DNA of 64,000 nt from Sphingobacterium nematocida (GTDB lineage Bacteria; Bacteroidota; Bacteroidia; Sphingobacteriales; Sphingobacteriaceae), in assembly GCF_900168125.1 (NCBI RefSeq), contig NZ_FUZF01000004.1, positions 186,001-250,000 of the forward strand, read 5' to 3'. Shown piece by piece: positions 1 to 9,890 of the stretch; position 1 is the first letter of the stretch; each line of letters opens with the position of its first letter. Under the pieces are notes generated by a model. It saw only the letters and a program-made list of their open reading frames with translations, was not told the origin of the DNA and ran no database searches. A program made the position numbers and the translations under genes.

Positions 1-31
1 TTTGGGAAAATTAGTAATAAATGTGTTATTA

Positions 32-68
32 AACCATCTTTATATAAATATTTTGTTCAAAGATGGTT
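32..68. repeat. Inverted repeat (hairpin) downstream of glutamine synthetase
   Basis: Ten-base arms AACCATCTTT (32-41) and AAAGATGGTT (59-68) are perfectly complementary across a 17-base AT-rich loop. The element lies beyond the 76-103 terminator relative to the glutamine synthetase gene and may belong to a neighbouring gene outside the window. Confidence 0.4.
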
Positions 69-75
69 CAATTAA

Positions 76-103
76 GAAGAGACATCCATTTGGATGTCTC
101 TTC
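76..103. terminator. Terminator hairpin after glutamine synthetase
   Basis: A perfect 12-bp stem (GAAGAGACATCC at 76-87 with its complement at 92-103) closes a 4-base loop 28 bases past the glutamine synthetase stop codon. The U-tract on the minus strand is poor, so termination efficiency is uncertain. Confidence 0.6.
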
Positions 104-131
104 AGTAAAAATATAAGGGTTGATTAGTTTA

Positions 132-2321
132 TTAGTGAATAAATAGGAGTTCGCGTAATTTTGGTAAAGGCCATCTTGAGTCGTCAACAATCTTTTCTAA
201 TTTATTGACATGATAACGTATTTCATCAAAATAAGGCTTAACGATTTCGTCATAGCTGATTGCTTTCTCTCTTGTGTCTTCAAATGTGTTTGCTTTTTTA
301 CGAGCTTGACGCATTTCTTCAGATTTTTCAAGGATAGTATTAGCATGTTTAGAGATACGTTCTACGAGATTGAGCTGTGAAGAATAAGATTCCTTTGCTA
401 GGCCCAGCTCTTTAAGACCTTTCACATTTTGTATTAGTTCATTTTGATAAATGAAGCAAGCTGGTGCTATTTGACTATTCACCACTTCACCTATCACACG
501 TGCTTCAATTTGCAATTTTTTGTAGAAATTTTCCAATAAAATCTCATGACGTGCTTCTGATTCTCGCTTTGAATAAATACCCAATCTTTCGAAAAGAGCT
601 ATAGTCTCATCCTTAATATAAATATCTAGCGCCTTAGGTGTGGATTTAATATTAGAAAGTCCTCTGGATTCAGCTTCTTGAGCCCATTCATCGCTATAAC
701 CATTTCCTTCAAAGCGGATAGATTTAGAGTCTTTGATATATTTTCGGATTACATTTAGGATAGCTAGATCCTTTTTCGTCCCTTTTTTGATTTGTTTATC
801 TACTTCTAGCTTGAATTCAATCAACTGAGCCGCCACTATTGCATTTAATACGGTCATAGGTAAAGCCGAGTTTGCAGAAGAACCTACAGCACGAAATTCA
901 AATTTATTACCAGTGAAAGCAAAAGGAGAAGTCCGGTTACGGTCTGTATTGTCTAGTTTTAGTTCAGGTACCTTAGGTATACCATGCCAAAGATTAGCTT
1001 CTGATTTTACTTTTTTTGCAACTCGAGCTGATTCTACTTCTTCTAATAATTCATCTAGTTGAGATCCAAGAAAAATTGAAATAATCGCGGGTGGAGCTTC
1101 GTTTGCACCCAATCTGTGATCATTACTATGGCTAGCGATAGAGGCTCTCAATAGGTCTGCATATTCATGAACAGCTTTAATCGTATTTACAAAAAACGTT
1201 AAGAACATGAGATTGTTCTTTGGTGTTTTTCCTGGAGATAATAGGTTGACTCCAGTATTTGTAATTAGTGACCAGTTATTGTGTTTTCCAGATCCGTTAA
1301 CTCCTGAATAAGGCTTTTCATGTAGCAGAACTTTAAAGTTATGACGTATTGCCACTTGTTCCATGACATTCATCAGTAATTGATTATGGTCGATTGCTAA
1401 ATTTATCTCCTCATACATTGGTGCGCATTCAAACTGCGAAGGAGCTACCTCATTATGACGGGTTTTTAAAGGGATACCTAATTTAAGAGCTTCATTTTCT
1501 AGATCGACCATAAATGCTAATACACGTTCAGGAATAGCTCCAAAGTAATGGTCTTCTAATTGTTGACCTTTGGCAGACATATGTCCAAATAGGGTGCGGC
1601 CTGTGAGTTGCAAATCTGGACGTGCATTGTAAAGAGCAAGATCTACTAAAAAGTATTCTTGTTCAATGCCTAATGAAGCATTTACTTTCGTAACCGCTTT
1701 GTCAAAGTATTGCGCGACATCTGTTGCCGCTTTGTCAATTGCATTTACAGCTTTTAGTAGAGGAGCTTTATAGTCTAGTGATTCTCCAGTATAGGATACA
1801 AATACTGTAGGGATACAAAGGGTTTTACCTGCAGCAGACTCATAGATAAAAGCCGGAGATGAAGGATCCCATGCAGTATACCCGCGTGCTTCAAATGTAT
1901 TTCGTATGCCTCCATTTGGAAATGAAGAAGCATCGGGTTCTTGTTGTACCAATGCATCAGCAGTGAATTTTTCAATAGCATCACCGTTTTCGTCAGGTTC
2001 GAAAAAAGCATCATGTTTTTCTGCGGTACTACCTGTTAATGGTTGAAACCAGTGTGTGTAATGAGACACACCATTTTGGATAGCCCATGTTTTCATTGCC
2101 TGAGATATGAATTCTGCAATTTCTCTGGTGATTGGCTCGCCATCTTCGATTGCTTTGGTCAGCTCTTTGAAAGTAGTTTTCGGTAGAAAATCTTTCATTT
2201 TAGCAATAGTAAATACATTTTTACCAAAAATAGTTAGCGCTCTCTTGGTAACGACCTTTTCTTCTGGCAATGCATGTCTTGAGGACGCAGCATTTACGGA
2301 TTCAAATCTGATACTTGACAT
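132..2321 (-). CDS. glnN: Glutamine synthetase type III
   Basis: Cytoplasmic enzyme that makes glutamine from glutamate, ammonia and ATP. At 729 residues it has the length of GSIII (about 700-730) rather than the 450-470 of GSI/GSII. The N-terminal GSIII domain precedes the catalytic domain; the glutamate-binding stretch NGSGKHNNWSL (about residues 343-353) and the RLGANEAPPAI motif (about 404-414) are visible. The ATG start follows a long AT-rich leader with a possible -7 box at 2372-2379. It is monocistronic, with terminators on both sides. GSIII is the usual glutamine synthetase of Bacteroidota; the assignment is secure, though the symbol varies (glnN or glnA). Confidence 0.95.
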   Translation of the reverse strand: MSSIRFESVNAASSRHALPEEKVVTKRALTIFGKNVFTIAKMKDFLPKTTFKELTKAIEDGEPITREIAEFISQAMKTWAIQNGVSHYTHWFQPLTGSTAEKHDAFFEPDENGDAIEKFTADALVQQEPDASSFPNGGIRNTFEARGYTAWDPSSPAFIYESAAGKTLCIPTVFVSYTGESLDYKAPLLKAVNAIDKAATDVAQYFDKAVTKVNASLGIEQEYFLVDLALYNARPDLQLTGRTLFGHMSAKGQQLEDHYFGAIPERVLAFMVDLENEALKLGIPLKTRHNEVAPSQFECAPMYEEINLAIDHNQLLMNVMEQVAIRHNFKVLLHEKPYSGVNGSGKHNNWSLITNTGVNLLSPGKTPKNNLMFLTFFVNTIKAVHEYADLLRASIASHSNDHRLGANEAPPAIISIFLGSQLDELLEEVESARVAKKVKSEANLWHGIPKVPELKLDNTDRNRTSPFAFTGNKFEFRAVGSSANSALPMTVLNAIVAAQLIEFKLEVDKQIKKGTKKDLAILNVIRKYIKDSKSIRFEGNGYSDEWAQEAESRGLSNIKSTPKALDIYIKDETIALFERLGIYSKRESEARHEILLENFYKKLQIEARVIGEVVNSQIAPACFIYQNELIQNVKGLKELGLAKESYSSQLNLVERISKHANTILEKSEEMRQARKKANTFEDTREKAISYDEIVKPYFDEIRYHVNKLEKIVDDSRWPLPKLRELLFIH

Positions 2322-2371
2322 TGGGTTTTGAGTTGGAGTTGCTTTTTGTGTGATTTATTTCTTTTGTTTGT

Positions 2372-2379
2372 CAAAAATA
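2372..2379 (-). promoter_or_regulatory. Possible -7 box of the glutamine synthetase promoter
   Basis: On the minus strand these bases read TATTTTTG, a match to the Bacteroidota -7 consensus TAnnTTTG, 50 bases before the start codon. No convincing TTTG -33 box sits 18-21 bases upstream, so this is weak. Confidence 0.35.
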
Positions 2380-2415
2380 CAATCTATTTTTTTGTTTTTT
2401 AAATAAAAATAAAAA

Positions 2416-2449
2416 AAAGACTCAAAAAAATGTTTTTTTTTGAGTCTTT
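2416..2449 (-). terminator. Terminator of the S9 peptidase gene
   Basis: AAAGACTCA followed by an A-run is complementary to a T-run followed by TGAGTCTTT, giving a stem of more than 12 bp 27 bases past the peptidase stop codon. The A/T runs make it able to work in either direction. Confidence 0.65.
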
Positions 2450-2475
2450 AGTGGGTTTATTTTTGTCTGTTTTGA

Positions 2476-5310
2476 TTATTTGGTGTCAAATCCCCAGTTT
2501 ATTCCTTTTTTTGTTGCGTTTACTCCTGTTTTTATCCATTCGGCTGCAGGTTTTTCCTTTAAAAAGTGATCGAAGAATTGACTTTGGCGAATTTGTATGT
2601 CTTTTCTGTTTTGTCTTTGTATTAAATTATGGTCATCGCCATTATAGTTCAGCAACCAAACTGGCTTTTGTAGACGACGCAAAGCAGTAAACATTTCAAT
2701 ACCCTGATACCATGGCACAGCTCCATCATTGTCATTGTGCATGATCACTACCGGAGTATTTACGTTGTCCATAAAAAATAAAGGAGAGTTTTCGATATAC
2801 AAATCTCTGTCTTCCCAAAGTGTTGCCCCCAATCGACTTTGTGTTTTTTCGTATTGAAATTGTCTTGACATGCCAGTTCCCCAGCGAATACCTCCATAAG
2901 CAGAAGTCATATTGACAACAGGAGCTCCGGTCCATGCTGCGGCATACATATTAGTGCGAGTTATTAAGTGAGCGACTTGATATCCGCCCCAACTTTGCCC
3001 TTGGATAGCCATTTTTGTAGAGTCTACCCAAGTATTTTTTGCTAGGTGACGCATGCCAGAGTTGATATACTCTTCAGCGGATTTACCCGGATGTCCCGTT
3101 TCGTACGAGATATCCGGTGCAAAAACTAAGTATTCATTACTCACAAAGTAAGGTATATTAAGTCTTGAAGGAGTAGGGGCTGGGGCTTGATAGCTATATA
3201 GACCTTGGGATAGCTTTTCGTAAAAATAAGCTATTATTGGATACTTTTTGTTCGGGTCGAAATTTTCTGGTTTATATAAAATTCCTTCTGCTTGATGACC
3301 ATTTGGGGTCACCCATTTGATGAGTTCTGCTGTCCCCCAGTTGTAGTCGTTCTGTTGAGGATTAATATTCGTTAGCCTTTGTTCTTTTTTAAACTGGGTA
3401 GAAATATAAAGGTCAGGACTGGAACTGTAGTTTTCCTTTGTGTAAATATAGGTTTTAGCCTGTTCATCCGTTGCAAAATTCTTAAATGTGAATTTATCTT
3501 GGATAATTTCAAGAGGATTTTGAGTTTTTGACGGATTTACGCTAAATACACCGTTCTCTTTGTTACTTTCATTAAAGCTACTTAAAAACAGCTGTGTTTT
3601 TTCGTTTATTTTAAATGTTTTTTTTCTTGGATCGGGGTTGTTTCTAGGGTTTATTGCTCTGAATACAAGTTTATTGTTTCTTCCGAACTGATTAGTAACA
3701 CATCTCTTAGTTTTGCCATCCAAAGAGAAATACCATATGTCATATCGGTCGTTGATATAAATGCCTGCATTATTGTCTGCCCAAGCTGCTATACCATAGG
3801 AAGGTGCTGTTGCAGGCATATCATTTTCCTCGTCAGCAAATTGTACAGAAATATCTTTATTTAATAAATGTTCTGTTCCGGTAGCGATATTATGGCTATA
3901 CCAATTGCCTTCTTGTTCGTTAAATAAGACGATATACTGTGCGTCTGGGGATAGGTAACCTTGTCCATTCCATTTTGATTTTATTAATTTCCGTTCACCA
4001 GTACGTGTTGATATTGCATAGATTTGTTGTAGCAGAAAGGCTTGCCATTGATATTCTATCCTATTGCCAAATGTGGTCGTTGCGAGCATCCATTCCTCCG
4101 TGGCTGCGTCGGTGTAAGAAGTTCGGTCGAACGTGTCATCGATTAATGAGATTAATTCATTTGTTTTTAAATTGTACACCGCATCATAATTTCTAGATAG
4201 GTCTCTTTTTAAATTGACAAGTTGTTGTGTCATCAAATAATCGTCTTTCCAATGCCATATATCTACTTTCGCATTTTCGAATTCAATCAAGGTGGTGTCT
4301 TTTACTGCCGGGATAGGAGCTAGGCCAAGGAAAAGCTTATTGCCATCGGCATCAAATGAGAGTTGACCATCACCCGATACATACCAATCTTTTGGTACTC
4401 CATGTGTGTTTTTGTCAATAAGAACTTTCGCTGAATCTTGTCCTATTTTATATAGGTATAGTTTGAAATCTTTTATTTGAGCTTTTGCAGGGCTTTTATC
4501 AGCTAAAAAAGAAATTTGATTGCTTTGATCGTCAAATGTTATATTTTTATAAACTCCTTTTCCATTACTGATCTTTTGTAGTGCTTTTTTTGAAAGATCA
4601 TAGAGATAGAGTCCATCGATACCCGAACTGTCTTTCTCTTCAGTCTTTTTGTTAAAGACTAAGTATTTTTCATTATCACTGAAAAAATAACTCTCTGCTT
4701 TCCAAAATTGAAGCGTGTCTCCTGAGTGCAGTTGTTGTAGAACCAATACATTCTCCTTTTTACCCTTCGTACCCTTGATATTTTTTTTTGCAAGTTCAGC
4801 ACCTGTACTATCAATTTTGTTTTTTGAACTGTCAGCGACGGTAGGTGTATTTAATTCTTGTGTATATGCTACATAATTGATAGCATTTTGGGCTGCTTTA
4901 AAACTTTTAATAGGTCCAAGCTTAATTTGTTGCTGATCCTTTATGTTGTAGATCAATAATGAATCTTTGGGAAAATCCTCACTTTTTTTCTTTTTGATCT
5001 TAGCCTCCCGAGTGTCCTTGAAGACTGGCTTTATTGTGCTGATCAGAAATTTCTCTCCTTCTGTAATTTTTGATCCAGATGCACGGTCAATCCGTTGTAT
5101 TAATTTATTGTTTTTGTCTTTTACTTCAAGATAACCATCGCCTTCTTGGGGTGATACCGTGTAAAAAACATAGCTTCCCGATTTGCTGATGTCAGCCGAG
5201 CTGATGTTTTTCCACATATCATATGTTGAATGATCTATAGGCTTTTTTTGAGCCATAAGAGTAGGCAGTGTTAAACTGCAGATAATAGATGTCAATAAGC
5301 TTTTGTTCAT
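2476..5310 (-). CDS. Exported S9 family (prolyl oligopeptidase-like) peptidase
   Basis: Serine peptidase of the alpha/beta-hydrolase fold, expected to cleave short peptides in the periplasm. A signal peptide (about residues 1-20, ending in LMAQ) is followed by a long beta-propeller-like region and a C-terminal hydrolase domain. The nucleophile motif GQSWGGY puts the catalytic serine at 773; the other triad members are probably Asp862 (NDNDGAVP) and His894 (GDDHNL). At 944 residues it is longer than classical DPP4 or POP but typical of Bacteroidota S9 proteins. It has its own promoter (5337-5365) and terminator. Substrate preference cannot be read from the sequence. Confidence 0.9.
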   Translation of the reverse strand: MNKSLLTSIICSLTLPTLMAQKKPIDHSTYDMWKNISSADISKSGSYVFYTVSPQEGDGYLEVKDKNNKLIQRIDRASGSKITEGEKFLISTIKPVFKDTREAKIKKKKSEDFPKDSLLIYNIKDQQQIKLGPIKSFKAAQNAINYVAYTQELNTPTVADSSKNKIDSTGAELAKKNIKGTKGKKENVLVLQQLHSGDTLQFWKAESYFFSDNEKYLVFNKKTEEKDSSGIDGLYLYDLSKKALQKISNGKGVYKNITFDDQSNQISFLADKSPAKAQIKDFKLYLYKIGQDSAKVLIDKNTHGVPKDWYVSGDGQLSFDADGNKLFLGLAPIPAVKDTTLIEFENAKVDIWHWKDDYLMTQQLVNLKRDLSRNYDAVYNLKTNELISLIDDTFDRTSYTDAATEEWMLATTTFGNRIEYQWQAFLLQQIYAISTRTGERKLIKSKWNGQGYLSPDAQYIVLFNEQEGNWYSHNIATGTEHLLNKDISVQFADEENDMPATAPSYGIAAWADNNAGIYINDRYDIWYFSLDGKTKRCVTNQFGRNNKLVFRAINPRNNPDPRKKTFKINEKTQLFLSSFNESNKENGVFSVNPSKTQNPLEIIQDKFTFKNFATDEQAKTYIYTKENYSSSPDLYISTQFKKEQRLTNINPQQNDYNWGTAELIKWVTPNGHQAEGILYKPENFDPNKKYPIIAYFYEKLSQGLYSYQAPAPTPSRLNIPYFVSNEYLVFAPDISYETGHPGKSAEEYINSGMRHLAKNTWVDSTKMAIQGQSWGGYQVAHLITRTNMYAAAWTGAPVVNMTSAYGGIRWGTGMSRQFQYEKTQSRLGATLWEDRDLYIENSPLFFMDNVNTPVVIMHNDNDGAVPWYQGIEMFTALRRLQKPVWLLNYNGDDHNLIQRQNRKDIQIRQSQFFDHFLKEKPAAEWIKTGVNATKKGINWGFDTK

Positions 5311-5336
5311 TTAATAATGTGATTGTTCAGTCCAAT

Positions 5337-5365
5337 CAAACTTAGATAAAATGCATCGTATTCAA
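5337..5365 (-). promoter_or_regulatory. Promoter of the S9 peptidase gene
   Basis: Minus-strand TAAGTTTG (5337-5344) matches TAnnTTTG exactly, with TTG (5363-5365) 18 bases upstream. Transcription would begin just before the ATG at 5310, about 20 bases inside the leader. Confidence 0.55.
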
Positions 5366-5482
5366 GAATACCTAATAGAAAAATTACAGAGATACCGCAA
5401 GTGTTGCATATTTGGCACGTTAATTACTGTATATGATATAGAGAATCAAAGATTGAAAATAAATCAAATAGTAAATTGACAT

Positions 5483-6214
5483 ATGAAATCATCAGGAATT
5501 GTAATTAGTATCGTGGCCGCTATCGGGGTGCTCGCGTCGGCTTTTGTATTAGCTAATGCTTATAAGTATAAGTATCGAGTTAATAATACAATTAATGTTA
5601 CGGGAAATGCAAAAAAAGATTTTGAATCAGATATCGTAAAATGGACTGCTTCATATAGCCGTAAATCGATGGATCTCAGTGAAGCATCAGAACAACTAAA
5701 AAGAGACCGGGACTTGGTAAAAAGCTTTTTGGTGCAACGTGGGATTAAAGAAAATGAGATTTTGTTCAATGCTGTAAATATCCTGAAAGATTTTTCTTAT
5801 CATACCGATGAGCGAGGTAATAGCTATAATACATTCTCAGGTTATAGTCTTACTCAGATGGTGAGTATAGAATCCAGAGATTTGGATAAGGTGGATAATG
5901 CATCACGTGAAATTTCTACGCTAATATCCCAGGGAGTGGAGTTGAGTTCCAATTCACCCAATTATTATTATTCTAAACTGGAAGATCTAAAGCTTTCCCT
6001 AATTGCTGAAGCATCTCAAAATGCAAAGGCAAGAGCGGAGAATATTGCTAAAGAATCGGGTTCACGTTTAGGTGGGCTTCTTAAGGCGGATCTAGGAATT
6101 TTTCAGATTACAGGTCAAAATGATAATGAAGACTTTTCTTATGGAGGTGTCTTTAATACAACAGCGCGGCTAAAAACGGCCAATATTACTATAAAAGCAA
6201 GTTATGGTCAATAA
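5483..6214 (+). CDS. SIMPL domain-containing membrane-anchored protein
   Basis: The 243-residue protein has one N-terminal membrane segment (about residues 7-25), then a SIMPL (DUF541) domain containing a NTINVTGNAKKDFESDIVKW start and the characteristic C-terminal stretch NAKARAENIAKESGSRLGGL. SIMPL proteins are envelope proteins of poorly defined function; some in other bacteria are linked to oxidative stress. It is divergent from the S9 peptidase and convergent with rpoD, so it probably forms a single-gene unit. The family call is firm; the role is unknown. Confidence 0.85.
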   Translation: MKSSGIVISIVAAIGVLASAFVLANAYKYKYRVNNTINVTGNAKKDFESDIVKWTASYSRKSMDLSEASEQLKRDRDLVKSFLVQRGIKENEILFNAVNILKDFSYHTDERGNSYNTFSGYSLTQMVSIESRDLDKVDNASREISTLISQGVELSSNSPNYYYSKLEDLKLSLIAEASQNAKARAENIAKESGSRLGGLLKADLGIFQITGQNDNEDFSYGGVFNTTARLKTANITIKASYGQ

Positions 6215-6237
6215 AAGGTAATTTTTATAAAAAAAAT

Positions 6238-6264
6238 AAAGCGCAAGATCATCTCTTGCGCTTT
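6238..6264. terminator. Bidirectional terminator between SIMPL gene and rpoD
   Basis: Eleven-base-pair stem (AAAGCGCAAGA with TCTTGCGCTTT), A-run on the left and T-run on the right, placed between two convergent stop codons. Confidence 0.8.
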
Positions 6265-6285
6265 TCCTTTTATCGGCTTTTATAA

Positions 6286-7146
6286 TTAACCTAGATAAGA
6301 TTTTAAAATTTTGCTACGAGAGGTGTGACGTAGTCGTTGTAAAGCTTTGTCTTTAATCTGACGTACACGTTCTCTCGTTAGATTGAATTTTTCACCGATC
6401 TCTTCAAGTGAAAGTGGGTGATTTGACCCTAACCCGAAAAATAGAACGATAATTTCTCGTTCGCGCTCTGTCAATGTCGACAAAGATCTTTTGATCTCTT
6501 CCGACAGAGATTCATCGATTAGAGAGCTATCCGTATCTGGATCAGAGTTTTCTAATACATCTAACAGGGTGTTTTCTTCTCCTTGAACAAAAGGAGCGTC
6601 CATGGATACATGTCGGCCTGAATTACTTAATGTGTCAGATACTTTGTCTACGGTAGTTTCTAAGATGTCAGCTAATTCTTCAGGAGAAGGCTCTCTTTCG
6701 TACTCTTGCTCTAATTTTGAAAACGCTTTGCTGATCTTACTTAGTGAACCCACTTGGTTTAGAGGGAGACGTACGATACGTGATTGTTCAGCGATAGCCT
6801 GCAAAATAGATTGACGAATCCACCACACCGCATATGAAATAAACTTAAACCCTTTAGTTTCATCAAATCGCTTAGCTGCTTTTATAAGGCCTAAATTCCC
6901 TTCGTTGATCAAGTCTCCTAATGTGAGTCCTTGATTTTGATATTGTTTGGCTACAGATACGACGAAACGTAAATTGGTTTTTGTTAATTTTTCTAATGCT
7001 ACTTGATCCCCCTCGCGAATCCGTTGCGCCAAGATTACTTCTTCTTCAGCGGTAATCAAGTCAACTTTACCAATTTCATGTAAGTACTTGTCTAGAGATT
7101 GTGATTCACGATTCGTGATCGATTGTGTAATTTTGAGCTGTCTCAT
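6286..7146 (-). CDS. rpoD: Primary sigma factor RpoD/SigA
   Basis: Housekeeping sigma-70 subunit that recruits RNA polymerase to promoters. It is 286 residues, lacking region 1.1, as usual for Bacteroidota. Region 1.2 begins near residue 18 ([14 protein letters not shown]). Region 2 contains the core-binding and -10 helix ([17 protein letters not shown], then [14 protein letters not shown]). Region 3 follows, and region 4.2 is the -35 helix-turn-helix [19 protein letters not shown] near the C-terminus. Its unusual region 2 is what is known to read TAnnTTTG, the box seen repeatedly in this window. It is transcribed alone on the minus strand. Confidence 0.97.
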   Translation of the reverse strand: MRQLKITQSITNRESQSLDKYLHEIGKVDLITAEEEVILAQRIREGDQVALEKLTKTNLRFVVSVAKQYQNQGLTLGDLINEGNLGLIKAAKRFDETKGFKFISYAVWWIRQSILQAIAEQSRIVRLPLNQVGSLSKISKAFSKLEQEYEREPSPEELADILETTVDKVSDTLSNSGRHVSMDAPFVQGEENTLLDVLENSDPDTDSSLIDESLSEEIKRSLSTLTEREREIIVLFFGLGSNHPLSLEEIGEKFNLTRERVRQIKDKALQRLRHTSRSKILKSYLG

Positions 7147-7176
7147 TAAAATTTATACCTTTCTTCTGGAATGTTG

Positions 7177-7184
7177 CAAAAATA
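7177..7184 (-). promoter_or_regulatory. Possible rpoD promoter -7 box
   Basis: Minus-strand TATTTTTG matches TAnnTTTG 30 bases before the rpoD ATG. The nearest TTTG upstream is too far for a standard -33 box, so only the -7 match supports this. Confidence 0.4.
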
Positions 7185-7398
7185 CAAAAAAATATCTTCG
7201 TATACTGTAACAAAATTGTAATTTATCTATTCATTTTGAGGTAGTTATAGGAGATATTAAAACCTATCATTAACATCAAAAATCGTTCCAAACTTATTGA
7301 CTGTCATATGTTGTTATTTATTAAAATAATATTCTAAGGTTAAAACCTTTTTTTTTGAAAAATGTTTTATAGGCAAGGAAAATTAAATAAATAGGATT

Positions 7399-7626
7399 AT
7401 GGGTATAGTAATACGTTTAGATGAAGTGATGGCAAAAAAGAAAGTGTCTTTAAACGAGCTTAGCGATCGTGTAGGTATTACGCTTTCAAATCTCTCCATC
7501 TTAAAAAATCAAAAAGCAAAAGCAATTCGATTAAGTACATTGGCAGCCATTTGTCGTGCACTTGACTGCCAACCTGGGGATATAATTGCGTACAAAGAGG
7601 ATGATTTTTCTGAGAACAAGGACTAA
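7399..7626 (+). CDS. Small XRE/Cro-CI family DNA-binding protein
   Basis: This 75-residue protein is essentially one helix-turn-helix domain: residues about 15-35 (SLNELSDRVGITLSNLSILK) form the HTH, followed by the ALDCQPGDII segment typical of the YozG-like family of tiny XRE regulators. It has no sensing domain, so it probably acts as a stand-alone repressor. Its TAA overlaps the TAG of the convergent fmt gene by two bases, which means neither gene has a separate terminator here. The target is unknown. Confidence 0.85.
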   Translation: MGIVIRLDEVMAKKKVSLNELSDRVGITLSNLSILKNQKAKAIRLSTLAAICRALDCQPGDIIAYKEDDFSENKD

Positions 7627-8540
7627 TCGAAGCGATATCCCCTCAAGAATTCTTCAATAGACATCCTCTTCTTACCCTCAATTTGTAGAGATAGCAAGTT
7701 GATATACCCATCTTGTGTACAGAATTTTAAGAAGCTCTTGCCATCCGTATCAAAAGACCCCGGAGCTTTTTCTGTAAAAGCTATTTCTGTTGTGACTTCA
7801 TATATTTTAAGTACTTTACCGTCTAATAGGGTATAGGCTGCAGGGTATGGGCTTAGTCCTCTAATTTTGTTATAGACCTCTCGGGTGGTCTTGTTCCAGT
7901 CGACAAGACAATCTTCCTTAAAAATCTTAGGTGCATGTTTAATCTCTGTAGTTGATATATTTTCCTGAGGTATGGGGGTGATACTGTCTGTTCTCAAGCC
8001 ATTGACTGTATCGATAAGGATTTTAGCTCCAGCATCCATCAGTTTGTCATGTACCAAACCTGCTGTGTCATTATCTTCTATCTTAACTTTTTGGCTAAGT
8101 AGAATATTGCCCGTATCGATTTCATGTTGCAGTAAGAAGGTACTCACACCTGTCTCTTTCTCTCCATTGATGATGGCATGGTTGATTGGAGCTGCACCCC
8201 GGTATTGTGGTAATAACGATGCATGGACGTTTATAGTGCCCATTGGGGGCATATCCCACACGACTTGAGGAAGCATGCGAAAAGCCACTACAACCTGTAG
8301 ATCGGCCTTATACGATTTTAGGCTTTCGAGAAAGGTTGGGTCTTTAAGTTTCTCTGGCTGCAGTATGGGTAGGTTTTTTTTCAAAGCAAACTGTTTAACA
8401 GCAGATTGATGTAGTTTTTGACCACGTCCAGCTGGTTTGTCAGGACTTGTGATTACAGCCACAACATTTTCTCCAGCATCGAGGAGAGCTTTTAGAGAAG
8501 CCACCGCAAAGTCAGGGGTTCCCATGAATATTATACGCAT
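7623..8540 (-). CDS. fmt: Methionyl-tRNA formyltransferase
   Basis: Cytoplasmic enzyme that formylates initiator Met-tRNA with 10-formyltetrahydrofolate. The N-terminal formyltransferase domain starts MRIIFMGTPDFAVASL, has the catalytic region HASLLPQYRGAAPINHAI (about residues 110-127, catalytic Asn/His/Asp set), and is followed by the C-terminal OB-like tRNA-binding domain from about residue 205. The length of 305 is normal. It is divergent from the LolC/E-type permease gene and convergent with the small XRE gene. Confidence 0.96.
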   Translation of the reverse strand: MRIIFMGTPDFAVASLKALLDAGENVVAVITSPDKPAGRGQKLHQSAVKQFALKKNLPILQPEKLKDPTFLESLKSYKADLQVVVAFRMLPQVVWDMPPMGTINVHASLLPQYRGAAPINHAIINGEKETGVSTFLLQHEIDTGNILLSQKVKIEDNDTAGLVHDKLMDAGAKILIDTVNGLRTDSITPIPQENISTTEIKHAPKIFKEDCLVDWNKTTREVYNKIRGLSPYPAAYTLLDGKVLKIYEVTTEIAFTEKAPGSFDTDGKSFLKFCTQDGYINLLSLQIEGKKRMSIEEFLRGYRFD

Positions 8541-8581
8541 AAATACTGTTTTTTTATTTTTGAAACACTTTGGGTGTCTCG

Positions 8582-8611
8582 TTTGTCAAGTTGCAAAAAT
8601 TGTTAACTTTG
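8582..8611 (+). promoter_or_regulatory. Promoter of the LolC/E-type permease gene
   Basis: TTTG (8582-8585), 18 bases, then TAACTTTG (8604-8611), a full match to the Bacteroidota promoter consensus. The predicted transcription start is near 8617, about 20 bases before the TTG start codon at 8637. Confidence 0.6.
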
Positions 8612-8636
8612 CGAAGTTACAAAATTATATTTCAGC

Positions 8637-9851
8637 TTGAATTTTCCATTATTTATCGCAAAGCGAATAATTTTTAGAGGACAGCGAACCTTTTCAAAGC
8701 TCATTGTACGTGTCACTATTGGGGCATTGGCATTGGCGGTTATTGCAATTCTTCTTTCTGTCGCAATTTTAAGAGGATTCAAGGATGAGATCACTGATAA
8801 ACAACGTGGCTTTTTTAGTGATATAATCATCACCAAACAGGATTTAAATCAAGCAGAAAATACACCTATTTCTCTAACTCCTGGCAAGATTGAAGAGATT
8901 CGAAATATTCCGAATGTAGTCTCTATCTCCCCTTTCGCGACAAAGGTTGGTATTATGAATGTGAACGGAGAAGTGGAGGGGGTGATGTTGAAAGGTGTGG
9001 AGTCCACTTATGACCAATCCTTTCTCGCAAAAACCTTGGTTAGGGGAGATACATTAAATTTCCAAGCAGCCGCGGATGGCCAACTGTTGATTTCTTCATA
9101 TTTGTCAGAACGGTTGAATCTTGAGTTAAATGATAGTTTTGTAATGTCTTTTGTTCAAGATAATAGGACGCGCAAACGAAAATTCGTAGTTAAAGGGATA
9201 TTCCGTACCAATTCGGAGGAACTTGATAACAACTATGTAATTGGTTCATTAGATCTGATACGCCGGTTGAACAATCTTGGCGACACAGAAGCAGGAGCAT
9301 ACGAAATCAGAATTAAGAATTTTGAGCAACTGCAGCAAACTACAGACGAAGTTGATGATGTCTTGCCTTTGGATATGAAGTCAATAAATGTAGTCGAGCA
9401 CCTTGCAGACATTTTCAATTGGTTAAAAATGCTAGACATGAACGATGATATTATATTCGTTCTTATGGTTATTGTGGCTATTATAAATATGATTTCTTCG
9501 TTGCTTATTACTATTTTAGAACGTACATTCTTAATAGGTATGTTGAAAGCTATGGGGATGATCAATCGTGAAATTCGAAAGATATTTTTATTAAATTCTT
9601 TATATTTAATTAGCTATGGCTTAGTGATAGGCAATGTGGTAGCTTTATTTCTCTATTTTTTACAAAATCAAACTCATTTTTTTAAATTAGATCCCGCTAT
9701 TTATTATATTGAGTATGTTCCAATGTCTATTGATTTTGGGACGGTTGTTTTACTGAATGTCAGTATAGTTTTAATTGCTTTGTTGACTTTATTCGTTCCC
9801 TCAATGCTCATTTCTCGAATTTCTCCAATCAAGACTATACAGTTTAAATAG
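8637..9851 (+). CDS. LolC/LolE (FtsX-like) ABC transporter permease
   Basis: The 404-residue membrane protein has the MacB/LolE topology: one N-terminal membrane helix (about residues 20-45, after NFPLFIAKRIIF), a periplasmic MacB-PCD-like domain, and three C-terminal helices (about 278-300, 320-345 and 370-395). LolCDE extracts lipoproteins from the inner membrane; Bacteroidota have several members and no ATPase gene lies next to this one, so the exact role is inferred. The start is TTG: no in-frame ATG lies upstream, and the family's conserved N-terminus begins at this codon. Confidence 0.85.
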   Translation: MNFPLFIAKRIIFRGQRTFSKLIVRVTIGALALAVIAILLSVAILRGFKDEITDKQRGFFSDIIITKQDLNQAENTPISLTPGKIEEIRNIPNVVSISPFATKVGIMNVNGEVEGVMLKGVESTYDQSFLAKTLVRGDTLNFQAAADGQLLISSYLSERLNLELNDSFVMSFVQDNRTRKRKFVVKGIFRTNSEELDNNYVIGSLDLIRRLNNLGDTEAGAYEIRIKNFEQLQQTTDEVDDVLPLDMKSINVVEHLADIFNWLKMLDMNDDIIFVLMVIVAIINMISSLLITILERTFLIGMLKAMGMINREIRKIFLLNSLYLISYGLVIGNVVALFLYFLQNQTHFFKLDPAIYYIEYVPMSIDFGTVVLLNVSIVLIALLTLFVPSMLISRISPIKTIQFK

Positions 9852-9890
9852 ACTTTAAAAAGCTTCTTTCTTTCAAAAATCTAGTTTTTT

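Noticed and set aside
2430..2690. Plus-strand frame overlapping the S9 peptidase
   Set aside because: It is the complement of the peptidase's C-terminal coding region and its terminator, rich in Phe and Leu from the T-run.
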